Assembly (NCBI RefSeq): GCF_003473485.1
Contig: NC_053045.1
Coordinates: 44,682,494-44,746,493 of the forward strand
DNA length: 64,000 nt
Source: Medicago truncatula
Lineage: Eukaryota > Streptophyta > Magnoliopsida > Fabales > Fabaceae
Reading direction: 5' to 3'
Part shown: piece by piece, positions 23,701-35,700 of the stretch
Layout: every line of letters starts with the position of its first letter
Position numbering within the stretch: the stretch's first letter is position 1
Notes under the pieces: generated by a model
The model's database searches: none
Seen by the model: only the letters and a program-made list of their open reading frames with translations
What the model was told of the DNA's origin: nothing
Made by a program: the position numbers and the translations under genes

Positions 23701-26700
23701 CAGTAGTAAAAATGAAAAGTATGAAAAAACAGATCCATTGATATGATTGATCAGTGTGTAGTGTACCAGGCATTAACATTCCTTCTATTATATGATCTAT
23801 AAGCCAGCACCACCTACTGCTAAATTATGTTTCTTATAAGGATACCTTCAAATATTTAGCAGGCATCCCTTTTTCACTTGCTAAATACCTGAAGACTAAG
23901 AAATAATTTCTTTAGCACTCAAGGACCGCTATTAGTATAGTATATTGGGCCTTATCCATTAGATATTGGAACATATACTACTCATTATATAGATAGCACA
24001 AAGATGTTTCAACAATACTCAACTGGAAAGTAATTCAATATTAAACAAATCCATAAATAGCCAAAGTTTGTTATTGAAGTTTTAACAATTATCCCATTCT
24101 TTGTACATTTAACTATTCAAATTCTCCATAAAAATTCATTAAAATAAGCTTTCATTATTTATTTTTGTTATTTATAATCCCATTGATTTATTTTGATTTT
24201 TAGGGAAATTCATGGGAGGCTGTTAAACGGTGAATAGAAAAATCAAGGCAATGCACATTCTAGTAACTTCACTAATGGCACGGTATCAAAGTCTATCCGA
24301 TCAACGTAGCCTAGAGTAGACTTACTTTCCTCAGTTTCTACACTAAAAAAGTTAAAATTCAGCACAACATTAGGTAGGCTTGAACATTGTCCATGCTCCA
24401 AGCTAAAAGGCTATTGTGTACCGGTCGTCTTAGACAAATAAACAAGTCATATGCCTTAACAGCTTATGCTTTGGGAAAATGAAAAGTCAACCTATTACCT
24501 ACTACTCATAGCAAAATTAAATTTGACGATGGTTATTGATCACAATAAAGTTTAGTCAAGAATGTTCCTGAAAATTTACACAATCAACGGCCTTATCAAT
24601 ACAATGGTACGTACAAGGAAAGGGGCGACATTTTGATGACCTTTATCATATGCAAGCTGTACAGGAGTGAATCCTGTATTGTCCTTCACCGTCAATTCTT
24701 CCTTTGTCCCAGCATGCACAAGCACAGCACATGCCTCTGAATGTCCTCTTAATGCTGCCCAATGCAATGGAGTAGCACCTAAACCAGTTTTATTGAATAT
24801 TATCTCATCAAAATCTAAAATGACAAATTCCCAAAATAAAATAAAAATAAAAAAAGAATATCTAAAATGACCAGCAGAACTATAAGTTAATAGCAAAAGC
24901 GACTTGCCTTTGAAAAAAAAAAAACACATGTCCCGTTTCAAAAGTACACCCTCCGGTCCCTATTATAAACAAAAATCAACATTTTAGATTCATTCAATTA
25001 ATGATGTATATAGTCTTTATTATAAACCACATACATCATTTGATGAATGAATCCAAAATATTGATTTTTGCTTATAATAGTGACCGGAGGGTTATTAATT
25101 AAAATATCTCAATCTGTTGTACTAATTAATAAGAACATTTATACTTTTTATGGATTTATCATCAAATGTCTAGAATGTATAATCTCAAAATCTCAATTTA
25201 GTGCCCCATACAAACTCTTCTCTAATACTAAGTTGAATTATTATATTATGCATAACTTTAAACGCCTCTCTAATACTAGGTTGCTCCAGCATACAGACCC
25301 CTTGAACCAGCAAATACAAGATAATTAAATCAACATGTACATGATATTTAAAGATATGCATAATATAATAATTCAACCTAGTATTAGAGAGGTGTTCAAA
25401 AAACAATGGTAAAACATTTTCACTTTCTGAATAATTTTTGTTTTAGATAGAAGATGTATTATAATTAGATAGATGGGTTGGGATAATGAATCCTCGGACT
25501 CGAAAAAGAAAACCAAAACAAATACAGAAAGTCAGATATAGGAGTATTATAAAATTAACCAGTCCAAAAAAGTTGTACAAATACTGAATTAGTATATTTT
25601 ATTCTTGCAAAGCCTGTCTAGTACTCAACTCCAAAATTATCAATCCCATATAGTTGATCTTTAGTCTAGCATATGCTAGGATGATCTCAAATATGCATAT
25701 TCCAGGCTGGTCTTTACCAAATATTAAAACTAGACAGAGAAAAGGTGGAAGGGCTAATATGATATAAAGAGCAAGTAATTGAGAACTTGGAAAAGCCAAG
25801 GGGTATCAAATGCCAGCACAGTATACCATCTTTATCTTGTCTTCCTTGACTTGCATCTCTAAATAGAAGCAATCTTATTGTATCCGCAAATCCCTTATAC
25901 GCAGCCCTGGTTGTAAGAATAAAGTACTTAAGAAACTAAGTAAAAAGAGAGTCAACTTCTTCAACAAATGAACTTCAACAAATAGACAGACTGCATTTAA
26001 AAACCTAAAGTTATTAAAAATCTTTGAAGCACATTGGAATCCCATTCATTAGTTAACAGTCCATTAAATTAATTGTTTTTGAAAAAAAGAGAACTATACA
26101 TTTTGTATATGTAAGCATTATGTGCATTGTCTACTTATGATAGATTTTAAGTAATTCATGTTAAAAGAAGATATGGTGAAATATGTCATTGACAATCAGT
26201 TACTTTCAAAATAGGGTTTCATCACCAATGCAAAACAATCAAGAGCTTTATAGCATACCAATGTAGAGGACTCCTTCCATCATTATCAGGCACATCAAAA
26301 TCAGCATGGTATCTTGCAACAATGTGATTTAGGAAAGCTGTCTGTCCATATTGTGCAGCAACATGAACTGCCTGCATAAACCATTTAACTTATGAAAATA
26401 GCAGAATACATGCAAATAGATTTACGTTTATTGATTCTGTTTAACATTTACAATGTATTTGTCTGCGCAATCAGACAGAACATCTAAAATCCTATTTGTT
26501 TTTATTTTTTCCAACGCAGATCTTTAAAAATAATATATAAAGCGAAAATAAGATGGCCCTTTTGTAATTAAAAGCGAGAAAATCAAATCTCAACCCAAAT
26601 AAGACTGAAGTGTTTCTCACCAACTTTATCTATGTGAATCATTAGACTACTATGCAAATTAAAATAGAAAATAATTAGAAATAGAACTACTTACAGATAA

Positions 26701-27796
26701 GAATGCGATCAAGAACATCTATTGATTAAACCAAAAGCTAGAACAACTTAAATACATATACATGTTTCGAAAAGTTGTTATAAATTTGATTGATAAGGCA
26801 GGTGAAGCTTTAATATTCAGATATTTGGGTATCAGGTAGAGTATAAAATTGGTATACAGTTGCATTTCAGGTAAATGAATTCGGATATGGGTGGTTGACT
26901 TCAGTTTACCGCTAGGAGTATCAGTTGACAAGTGGTCACTAGTTCAAATTAGTGTTTGGGTTTGAATGCAAGAATTTCAAATGATTCAAATAAAACCCCC
27001 AACCCCTGCCTGACTGATAACGTCTCTAATTACACAGAACAATCAAATCCTCCACCAAAACATTAATTAGACATGCAAGCACGATTAAGAATGTACTGCA
27101 AATGGAAAACAAAACATACCCTGTATCCATTTATATCAGCAGCTTCAACCCGAGCACCATTCTCCAAGAGCACATCAGCAGCTGCCATTGCACCACGAAC
27201 TGCCGCCCAATGTAAAGCCGTTTGTAGCATGAGGTCTTTAGCATTGACATCGGCACCATGCTTCAAAATATGCCACACAAGTACAGTTAAACTAAACATC
27301 ATTCAGCACAATTCCATATTATAAGTACAATCTTTAACATTGATCACGATTGAAACTTAGTTCTCCCCGATTCGTGATTCGTCCTTAACTAAAGCTCATC
27401 AACCACTTAAATTTACAAAAACTACTCATTTCCAGCATGACCCATAATCACAAACCAACATAAATATTAAAAATGAACAAACTTTATGCATAAGAAAGCA
27501 AAATCAAGTTGAAATTTTACAGAAAAGTAAAAATGCCCAATTTTACTATGCTATAAAGTTACCTGAATGAGATAGAGAACAATGTGGTGGAAGTTATTGA
27601 GAGAAGCCCATTGAAGAGCATAATAGCCATTAAAATCGGGATTAGAAACGGAGGCACCTTCTTGTTCAACGAAAAATCTCAATTTTTGAAGGTCACCATG
27701 GATGGAAGCAGTGAAAACGTCGAGTATGGGAGGTAGCTGATGTTCTTGGGGCTTGGACGGTTCCGATGAAACTACCTCGATCTCTGATGAAGCCAT
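20722..27796 (-). CDS. Ankyrin-repeat DHHC protein S-acyltransferase (TIP1/PAT23-24 type), 13 exons
   Basis: Golgi/endomembrane palmitoyltransferase. Exons on the minus strand: 27796-27563, 27260-27120, 26371-26259, 25906-25827, 24778-24615, 23426-23288, 23167-23068, 22241-22184, 22002-21925, 21797-21699, 21564-21486, 21386-21238, 20910-20722. All are GT-AG and in frame, giving 540 residues. Residues about 25-240 are ankyrin repeats ([57 protein letters not shown]). Two membrane segments follow (exons 6-7), then the cysteine-rich domain ([18 protein letters not shown]) with the catalytic DHHC at 390-393, then two more membrane segments and the conserved TTNE motif (TTxE). The short C-terminus (PPLQQVAT) resembles the PAT23 subtype more than TIP1/PAT24, which has a long tail. 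Arabidopsis TIP1 affects cell growth and root hairs; this is family knowledge only. Large introns contain MITE-like repeats. Confidence 0.95.
24947..25092. mobile_element. Stowaway-like MITE in acyltransferase intron
   Basis: About 146 bp with long terminal inverted repeats (CCCTCCGGTCCCTATTATAA at the left; its mirror with one mismatch at the right), flanked on both sides by TA (24945-24946 and 25093-25094), the Stowaway target duplication. Nearly palindromic throughout and without coding capacity. Confidence 0.85.
25186..25405. repeat. Imperfect inverted repeat in acyltransferase intron
   Basis: GTTGAATTATTATATTATGC near 25232 reappears inverted near 25355-25378. CCTCTCTAATACTAGGTT near 25265 reappears inverted at 25376-25394. 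Likely a rearranged non-autonomous element; no target duplication identified. Confidence 0.6.
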
Positions 27797-28445
27797 TGGA
27801 AGAAGACTCAGGAAGCTGCTGCTGAATTTGATTATTGTATGAAAAGGGAAAATTGAAATTGAAATTGATGTGACGTTAGGGTTTGAAAGGGTCAATAAAT
27901 AACAATTAATGTTATTAATTGACCCTAATTGGAAAATTGAAATTGGAAATTAGGGATTTTTATTGGTTGTTGAGAAAAGAAGGTTGATTGGGGTGGTTTG
28001 TTTCAGAAGAATCTTCTGATGTGTTGCACTGATACAACCTCCCCCATTTCCACTCACTCCTTCCTTCTTTTCTCAATTTCTCTCTGATTTCTCTATCTCT
28101 TTTCAATTTCAATTAGTTTTTTAGGGAGCTTTTAATTGAAAAATAATGATTGAAGATGTAATATTTAGTGGATAGACAATTTTGTCCCTAAATGGTAATG
28201 TGATCAGATGTAGATTGCACTTATGTGACATAATGTCACGTGACATTCGTCAATTTAAATGTGACACGTGACAATACAATTTGTTTAAACATAAAAAATG
28301 TGAAGAGAGAGAATTGTTGAATCGTGAATTGACATATGTGTCACAATTGGATGACTAATGTCAATGCCTTAATGGTACACAAGTGGAGTCCGGTCTAATG
28401 CTCGCAATTGAATGAGATGGAAAAAGACTTTTTAAAAATATGGAA
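27797..28445. other. Promoter side of the acyltransferase gene
   Basis: Upstream region of the minus-strand acyltransferase gene. CT-rich at 28030-28110. Around 28225-28355 short inverted stretches of TGTGACA/TGTCACG type occur. No gene recognised. Confidence 0.4.
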
Positions 28446-28535
28446 AATGATATTTGTACAATCATTTCTAAACAACTTTTGTAACATTTTTCTCTCATAT
28501 ACTCACATCATATTACTTTCTATCTCTCTTTTGGT
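28446..28535 (+). mobile_element. MITE family copy 1 (left half only)
   Basis: AATGATATTTGTACAATCAT, then CTAAACAACTTTTGTAACAT, TTTCTCTCATA and ACTCACATCATATTA match the left half of the element at 31131-31317. The mirror-image right half is absent or degraded. Identified only by similarity to the two fuller copies in this window. Confidence 0.6.
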
Positions 28536-28959
28536 TTCTACGTCCATATCTATTTTTCATTGTAAATTTATGGTTATCCCATAAATTGTCACACAAATTG
28601 TTATTAATACACTTCAAAAATATAGATGATTGTGATTGTCAATGAATGTTCACAAGAGCTTAACTTAAATATTGCTGATATTTGAAGATCAAACACTTTC
28701 GTCGGGTTACCAACTCAAACTTTACTTTATTGTTCTGTGTGAGTTTTAATGGTATTTATTAAGGACCCAAACATAAATTATTCGAAAGTTGATGAGGGGT
28801 CTAATTACAAAATATTTTCAAGTTTCGTGACCAAACAAAGAGAGAAAAAAACGATTGAAGCCCAAGTGGTTAGCACGTAAAATGTGTGAGTGTTATAAAT
28901 TTTAGTTTTCACTTACAAAGAAAAACAGCATTTGTTTTGCCAAGTATGTTTGTGGTGTC

Positions 28960-29165
28960 ACATGATATTGTCTTTGTCGAGCACGATCGAAAAGTGCAAG
29001 TTTATAAACCCCTTGTTGGTTTTCACCCTCCTAACTCTGACATGTTTGTCGCTTCCAAAAGCCTTGTATGAACTGAGACAAGCTCCTAGATGCTGTTTTT
29101 CTCAGCTTCTCAATGCGTTGAAGCCATATAGTTTCAGACATTATAGCCTAACTCCAATACCAACA
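28960..29165 (+). pseudogene. Degenerate Copia reverse-transcriptase fragment
   Basis: In one frame near 29055-29150 the translation LPKALYELRQAPRCCFSQLL, then NALKPYSFRHYSLT, matches the Copia RT signature K-A/S-L-Y-G-L-K-Q-A-P-R-x-W-F. A neighbouring frame just upstream (VYKPLVGFHPPNSDM) looks like the preceding Y-M-x-x-P-x-G-F motif, so at least one frameshift is present. A short relic unrelated in position to the element at 8-10.5 kb. Confidence 0.7.
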
Positions 29166-29558
29166 AACTAAAACAACCAAATCATAAAATGAGGCTATGG
29201 TGGTAACTTGTAAGGAAGGAAATACGGTACATAATTATTCAAGGAATGAGTGTCAATTATATTGAGGAACTCTCTGATTTTGGTCTTGATTAAATTCATA
29301 TGTCTTATGTATTATTATACATGTTTTATTTTAAGCCATTCTGTGTTCATCATTGTTCTATCTAGGCCGCAAGTCTTGAACTGAAACAATCAATTGGTAA
29401 AACTGTCTTTAACACTGTTACTAGTATCAATGTCTCTTTTGCCTTTGATAGAAAAATAAAAAAAGTAGTATCTATATGTTATTAAATAAATGCATAAGAA
29501 ACTATGATAGTTTTGCATAAGTGATGTTTAGGTGAGTGAAGAAGCAGCAGCAAGCCAA

Positions 29559-29607
29559 GTCCCACATCGCACAACCAACAAAAGTTTTCGCTGTTATTCA
29601 ATATATA
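29559..29607 (+). promoter_or_regulatory. snRNA promoter: USE plus TATA box
   Basis: The plant upstream sequence element GTCCCACATCG lies at 29559-29569 and a TATA box (ATATATAA) starts near 29601. The roughly 32-bp gap between them is the spacing known for Pol II-transcribed plant snRNA genes (Pol III-type genes have about 10 bp less). It sits directly upstream of the U5 sequence. Confidence 0.9.
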
Positions 29608-29632
29608 ATGAAACCTTTGGTAAACAGAGGAA

Positions 29633-29761
29633 GGCACGGAGCTGCGCGATGAGCACAAAGCGAACTATTCTTTCGCCTTTTACTAAAGAATACCGTGTGA
29701 GCGTCGCTTAAAGCAGCATACGATAATTTTTTAAAGGAAACCTTCAAATGGAGGATTCCTA
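29633..29761 (+). ncRNA. U5 spliceosomal snRNA
   Basis: Contains the invariant U5 loop I in its stem: TCTTTCGCCTTTTACTAAAG within 29670-29690, flanked by ATTC/GAAT pairing. A lower stem (GCACGG ... CCGTGT, AGCGA ... TCGCT) surrounds it. The Sm site AATTTTTTA is at 29725-29733. A terminal stem-loop follows (GGAAACCTTC, loop AAAT, GGAGGATTCC; 29736-29759). The 5' end is placed about 30 bp after the TATA box and is approximate. U5 loop I aligns the two exons during splicing. Intact promoter, Sm site and 3' box suggest an active gene; U5 is multicopy in plants. Confidence 0.93.
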
Positions 29762-29774
29762 CAATTAGTTTAAA
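29762..29774 (+). terminator. snRNA 3' box
   Basis: CAATTAGTTTAAA fits the plant snRNA 3'-end element CA(N)3-10AGTNNAA immediately after the U5 terminal stem-loop. Confidence 0.75.
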
Positions 29775-31130
29775 TTTTTACACTACTGCAAAAGTTAGAT
29801 TACTCAAGTGATTTTTGATATGCAAAAGCTGTTTTATAACATCAAAGTTACCTATTGTCAAAAGAAAACATCATAATTACAAGAAAAAACATAACTACAA
29901 GCAAAAGCTCTACGGATCATATAAGTCATTACATTAGTAGCAGCTGCAAAGTTAAAGGGCATCTTCAAACCTCAACCATGCAAGCAGTCATGAGTGTGAA
30001 TCTGGTGGTTTTTGATTCCTGGATTGTATGTAATTGGTGATCCAATACTTAAGTGATGAGGCTTTCATCCCAAAATAAGTGGTTTTAGGTGGGGATGAGG
30101 GTGGCAGGGTCATTGATGATCTTCCATAATATTGAGGGAGCAAAAGCATTGCTGCAGTAGGTGCCATTGAGAATAAGTTAAAAAGTAAAATGGGTTCATC
30201 AAACAACATTCACATTATATGTAGAGAGAGACACTAGAAGTAGTGGTTGGGATAAGCATAAATAGTCTGTGGGCTCTTCTTTAGAATGAATGGTTTTGGT
30301 TATAAATGGTATGGTATGGTATGTAATCCAAATACCAGGGGTTTCAAACCATGAAAAATTAAAACCATTCACTGTTTTTGTCTCTTCTTATAATGGACTT
30401 GGCATCTATATCTAATTGAAAATAATATATTTTATTTGTCACACATAATGACATTGGTCATGACATTATATATGAATCTCATCTCATCTTTCACATCATG
30501 AATCTTATCTGAAGAAGGACAACTAAAATATATAAAACAAAATTACAGGTATAAAAACCAAAATAATAAAAGGTAAAAATGAGAACATAATATAGGTGAA
30601 TTCTAGGGTGAGAGTCCAATTAAGTTTCTCACTGGTGAACCACCTCTTCTAACCGTTAGATTAAATAAGTTGATGTGAATTTATTATTCACTACCACGTA
30701 GAATCGGATCTCTAATCTTTTTCTCTTTGTATCTACATTCTCTCTCCCCTAACACCGCCGTTGCACAATGCCAGAATTCATCGACTCAGTTTACTTGTTA
30801 AAATCCCCCTTTTAATTCCTCCTTTTTTTTTTTCATTTCTAAAACTTTACACATTTTTCTTTCCATTATGAATTAGGTTAAATTCTACAATGTTTCTTCT
30901 AACTTGTAAACTTGAAAAATGAAAAATTACGTGATAGGAAAATCAAAATTATATGATTGATTCCAACATTTACAAGAACTATTTCATAAAAACACAATTG
31001 TCAAAAGAGCATGAAAAAGTGTTGGCCAAAGTGGGGCTTTATTACTTTAAGATCGGAAGTCTGAACTAATGTTCTGGAGGCTATTGGCCTTGTGGCTATG
31101 CCATGGGGCTTCAATTCCATGTTAATAAAA
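29775..31130. other. Intergenic downstream of U5
   Basis: AT-rich DNA. A minus-strand frame at 29988-30167 could encode about 59 residues starting MAPTAAMLLLPQYYG and containing TLPPSSPPKTT; I do not recognise it and do not claim a gene. Nothing else identified. Confidence 0.35.
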
Positions 31131-31317
31131 AGAGAAATGATATTTGTACATCCACTTTATAACAACTTTTTTACAACTTTTTCTCTCATACTCACATTAT
31201 CCTTTTATTCTTTCTCTTCCTTTTTCTCTCTCCATTATTTTTAACCAATGAAAAGAGAGAGAAAAGAAGTTGTCACCAAAAGTTGTATGAAATGGTTGTT
31301 CAAATATCACTACTCTT
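31131..31317 (+). mobile_element. MITE family copy 2
   Basis: About 187 bp and largely palindromic. It starts GAGAAATGATATTTGTACAT, continues AACAACTTTTTTACAACTTT and TTCTCTCATACTCACATTAT, and ends with the inverted equivalents AAAAGTTGTATGAAATGGTT and CAAATATCACTACTC. Non-coding. Confidence 0.75.
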
Positions 31318-32620
31318 TAAAAATTGTTATGGTGATTTTCGGGTGACACTTGGCAGATAACCACCGTGACAAACTAGTGGGGAGGGTAAGAGGTGATAAG
31401 TCGTGGGAGAGAAGAAAGAATGAAGTTTTTGGATTCAATCTAGTGTGGCTGCCACATGATACCATCTCATAAATTTCTTCATTTCTCTTTCACATAATAG
31501 AACAATTTTACATTGTAATAAAACTATCATTGAGACTCTCTTTCAAAAATAAATAATAAATCAAGACTCGAAGTCCGATTGAAAAAATATCAAATAATGT
31601 TTGGTTACATACATCATGTGATGTGATGATTTATATGGTATACAATGCTATTTTTTTATTCTACTCTATTCCTTTAGACTTGAATGAATCAATATATAAC
31701 AAAAAGACAACATCCAAAGATTGTCATTATTATCTATACCAAATTATTTTCATTATTAGCTATTAGCTATGCTAAACATTTGAGAGAAAACAAAGACCTC
31801 AGGAAAGGTTATTCATTGCTTTTAGATCTGAGTCTTCCTATTGCCTCGCATGGATCAAAAATAAATTGAAGTTGATTTGTTTAGACATCAATTGTATCTT
31901 AGTATTTTCTAGCACAACTCAATGTTCTTAAGCAATCTCCTAATTATCTGTTTGATGATATTGTTATTGCTAAAATAGTATGAATAGGGTAACTTATCAA
32001 TTACTAGTACTTCTGCTCAACATTATGGTGCATGAAATGAAGTTTATTTAACACTGGCAGGGTTTAGAAGTTCTAACAATGTTTTCTTTTATACAGGATT
32101 ATCTTTGTAACAAAGTATAAGCAAAAACATTCAAAAAATTAAACGTATTTTCCAAACTAACAAATAGATAGCATTCGGAAAATATTTTAAAAGAGTTTTA
32201 ATGTAAAAATACTTTAGCATGGTGCACTCATTGGAGAACAAACATGCACAGCATCAACATAATATTATTTACATGATGTGCCAAGATGGTGAAACATAAA
32301 CATTGCAATATCATGTGCAGATAGATTCTTGCATTATTCCATTTCCACTAAGCAAAAGCAAAAAGATACTTACATAAATTAAATTTTCAATTAATGGTTG
32401 AACAAAGAATTAAGAAAGCTATTTACAAGGTACGAAACAAACTACGTGGTTAGCCATCAAACGATATTACAAAAAGGTTAATAGTATATTTGGAACTGAG
32501 TCTCGCTTAGATTTCTCGCGTCCCAAACCCTTTCTGTCGTGTTTTTTCTGAAGCTATGAATTGTAGCTTGAGCCTAAACGTGCGTCCAGCAACTTTCCAA
32601 CCGCATATACAAACATATAC
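31318..32620. other. Intergenic, downstream flank of the Spinster-like gene
   Basis: AT-rich, no gene recognised. A copy of GATATTACAAAAAGGTTAA at about 32463 also occurs next to the Spinster-like stop codon (near 32697), so repeated material of that gene's 3' end extends into this region. Confidence 0.4.
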
Positions 32621-32772
32621 TAACATTCTTGGGATTGAGTAAATAGCAATGTTTCTCCTGTCTTCTCTTCAAGCAACGGTGCTGTGGCTGCTTGAAGATA
32701 TTACAAAAAGGTTAACATTCTTGGGATTTAGGTTCTGCGGTCTTCTCTTCAAGCAACGGCGCGGTGGTTGTT
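32621..32772 (-). repeat. Tandem duplication of the Spinster-like gene's C-terminal coding end
   Basis: Two copies with a 92-bp period, each containing AACATTCTTGGGATT and TCTTCTCTTCAAGCAACGG. The gene-internal copy (32713 upward) encodes the true C-terminus. The outer copy, read in the same sense, would encode TAPLLEEKTGETLLFTQSQ followed by Glu-Cys-stop, so the terminal codons and stop are duplicated. Confidence 0.85.
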
Positions 32773-35700
32773 CCTTCTACCCTTGATACTTGATGCTCAC
32801 TCTCTTCGTTAAATTTATCCTTACTATTCAAAAATATTCCTGTGGTAACAAAGTATCATGACAATGAGCTGAATATGTTTTCTAAATTAAAACTCCATAC
32901 TATTATATGATGCTACAGCAATGAACTTAGTAATGTGAACACTTTGTATCAGATCAAAACAAGTTTCCATGATGACTTACCTATAAACCATATTGCAGCT
33001 GCTGGAAAAAATATTGTTGTTAGAATCAACGCGGTAGTTCTCCAGTTGTTAATATGATCCTGTATGCATAGAGCCGCCGTCAGAATATTGTACTCTACGT
33101 GCACAATAATGTGTAATAAGATTTGTAAAATTGTAACTAATACACCCAAAAATGCTAACCTGGACAACTCCAACAAGAGGCGCGGAAGGTACATCTCCGA
33201 AAATATGAATAGCTACAGTAGACATAGCCATTGATAGTGGCCTCAAACTTGGCTTAACACAATGGAGACATACAAAATTCACGGGACCCTGAAAGAAAAA
33301 ATAGTAAGAATATACGAATAATACAATATATGGAACAAATTTATGCTTTCCAAGTTTTTATCAGGTACACATAACGGTACTTAATAATAAATTCTAATGA
33401 CTATAAGCTATCTTAGCTTGTAAATAAAAATACAGTAACAAAAATCATATAATCTAAGACTTTTTTTGTGAACAAAAAAAAGTGTTTGGATACACCATCT
33501 CCACATTCTACATCATCATTTTGATATCAAAATTCACAAACTAGAATTCATGTTTGTCAAAAACACATTATTCCTCAATTTTGTCCTCATCCGTAATTTT
33601 TTAATTAACTTCTATAGTACTTAGATAAGTATTAATTCATATTCAAAAGTAAATTTACCTAACATCTTTTAATATTACTCTTGGAGCAAAATAATTATTT
33701 CAATTACATTATACTCAGAAGTGGCTATAGAAATATACAACAGTCATCCAAACACACCATTAGGTTTTGAAGAGCAAGTTTGTGATTAACTTCCCAGTTA
33801 TATAGGTGATTTACATAAAAAGACTGAAATACAATAATTCATGAAGAATATGATTACTAGAGAATTTCAAAATATTCAGCTAACAGCTGAATGAGAAAGA
33901 GTTGCTAAAATACCAATAAATGAGAAGCATGTATATAGTTTAGGCAGCATGTATAAACAATCGAACATGAAGTTTTCTTCATATAGAAGGGAAGTACCTG
34001 AGTGGCAAAAACAAGTAGTTCACCAATAGCAAAGAGAGCTAGGAAACCATACATGCTTTTGAATGCGAAGGCACCAAAACAAAATGCACCGCCAACTAAT
34101 GTTGTCAATGAGAGAAGCTGAAAAGAATTCAAGGTAGTTAGGATGGAGCAATGGAATTTATAGGAGAGACTTAGGAAGGAAATAACTTTATATGTTAGAT
34201 ACAACTCAGGAAGATATTTCCGTAGAATTAGCATTTTAAAAGTGTTAATCCAGTTACCTAACTTGTTTAAATATTCAATGTTCTCGTCAAATAAAAAACT
34301 GAATTAGGAAATGCATAAACATGAATATAAATAATGCTAGAGTGCACACTATAATTCATATACCAACCTTAAATGCATTTGATAGGGTGTTAGTCATGTA
34401 ATCAAGAACAAGGCCTCCTGCTAAAGTGCCCAATATTCCGCATACAATTGTAATTCCTCCAAATATCATATCTGCATTAGTCTGACAAAGTAAACTATTG
34501 TTAATAAAATAATTTTATACCGAACAACATTGTGTTTACCAGAAAATTAGGTATCGGGCATATACTTATTTTTAAACAAGTAACAATGAAAGAAGGATAA
34601 AATTTTATGCACACTCTTTGCATTAGATGAAACAAAATCTCACCATGTTATATATACTATAACCAGCTTTGGGGCCCCAATACGAGTAAGCACCAATGAC
34701 AAAGTTGTATGCTATATAACCTGAAAATAGGAATTCAGTAACAATTAAATAAAGAGACATGATAAAACGACGTGATTGTAAAAAATAGTTCATATAGAGG
34801 TAGAGGAGAATGGTATATGAAGTTTTTAAGTAAGCTAGTCATAATGAAGCTTCTGAGATGAATTTAACGACGATGACAAATTAAATAAATATGAAGAAGG
34901 CAGTTTGATGCATACCTAGAACGTTGACGACGAAAACCTTATCCGACAAAAGTTCTTTCATATCTTTCAGAAATAGTGAGAGCTGATTTAATATTCTGTT
35001 TGCATGTTTTGGCCTATATAAGAGTCACAAAATAATTTATGTACATCAGTCACCTAGAGATGGATGCGACACACTCGGAGATACAATAAATCATTAGCAA
35101 CAAAAATTTTAAAAGGATTGAGGGATAATCATTCTCAGCTGGAGGGAATTTTATCCTTATAATAGCTGAGAAATATTGACAGGATAAATGCATCTATAAG
35201 CACTATAACGGCAAATCAATCATAAATTCAAAATATAGAAACCACTGTGTAAATCAAGGATAAAGGTGAAGTTCTCACTTGGAAGGTTCATGCGATTCGT
35301 TGTTTCTATTTGAAGCCTCCCCGTCTGTCCATCAAAAAATATAACTTTGTTAAGTCCAATGAAGAGATACTATGATTCAGAAGTAAACCAATAAAACAAA
35401 AACCTAACATTTCTGGTAATTGAAAGACACAGGTGAGAATTTGAGCTTGTCCTAGAGAAAAGTTATGTTATTTTCCCACAAACATGAAAGGGGAAATATT
35501 GCAGTTAGCACTTCAAGCATAGACAATATTAAATCTTAGGACCACAGGAGTTATTGTGCTTAGTACATGCTTACATCATTATAAAACAAAATGTCTCATC
35601 CCTCACTTGCCTTTGAAAAAGGACAAAAGAAAGGAACAGAGAACAAGAGAAGTATACCTAATTGTTGATAGAAAATTATTTGGAGAACATTCTCAACAAT

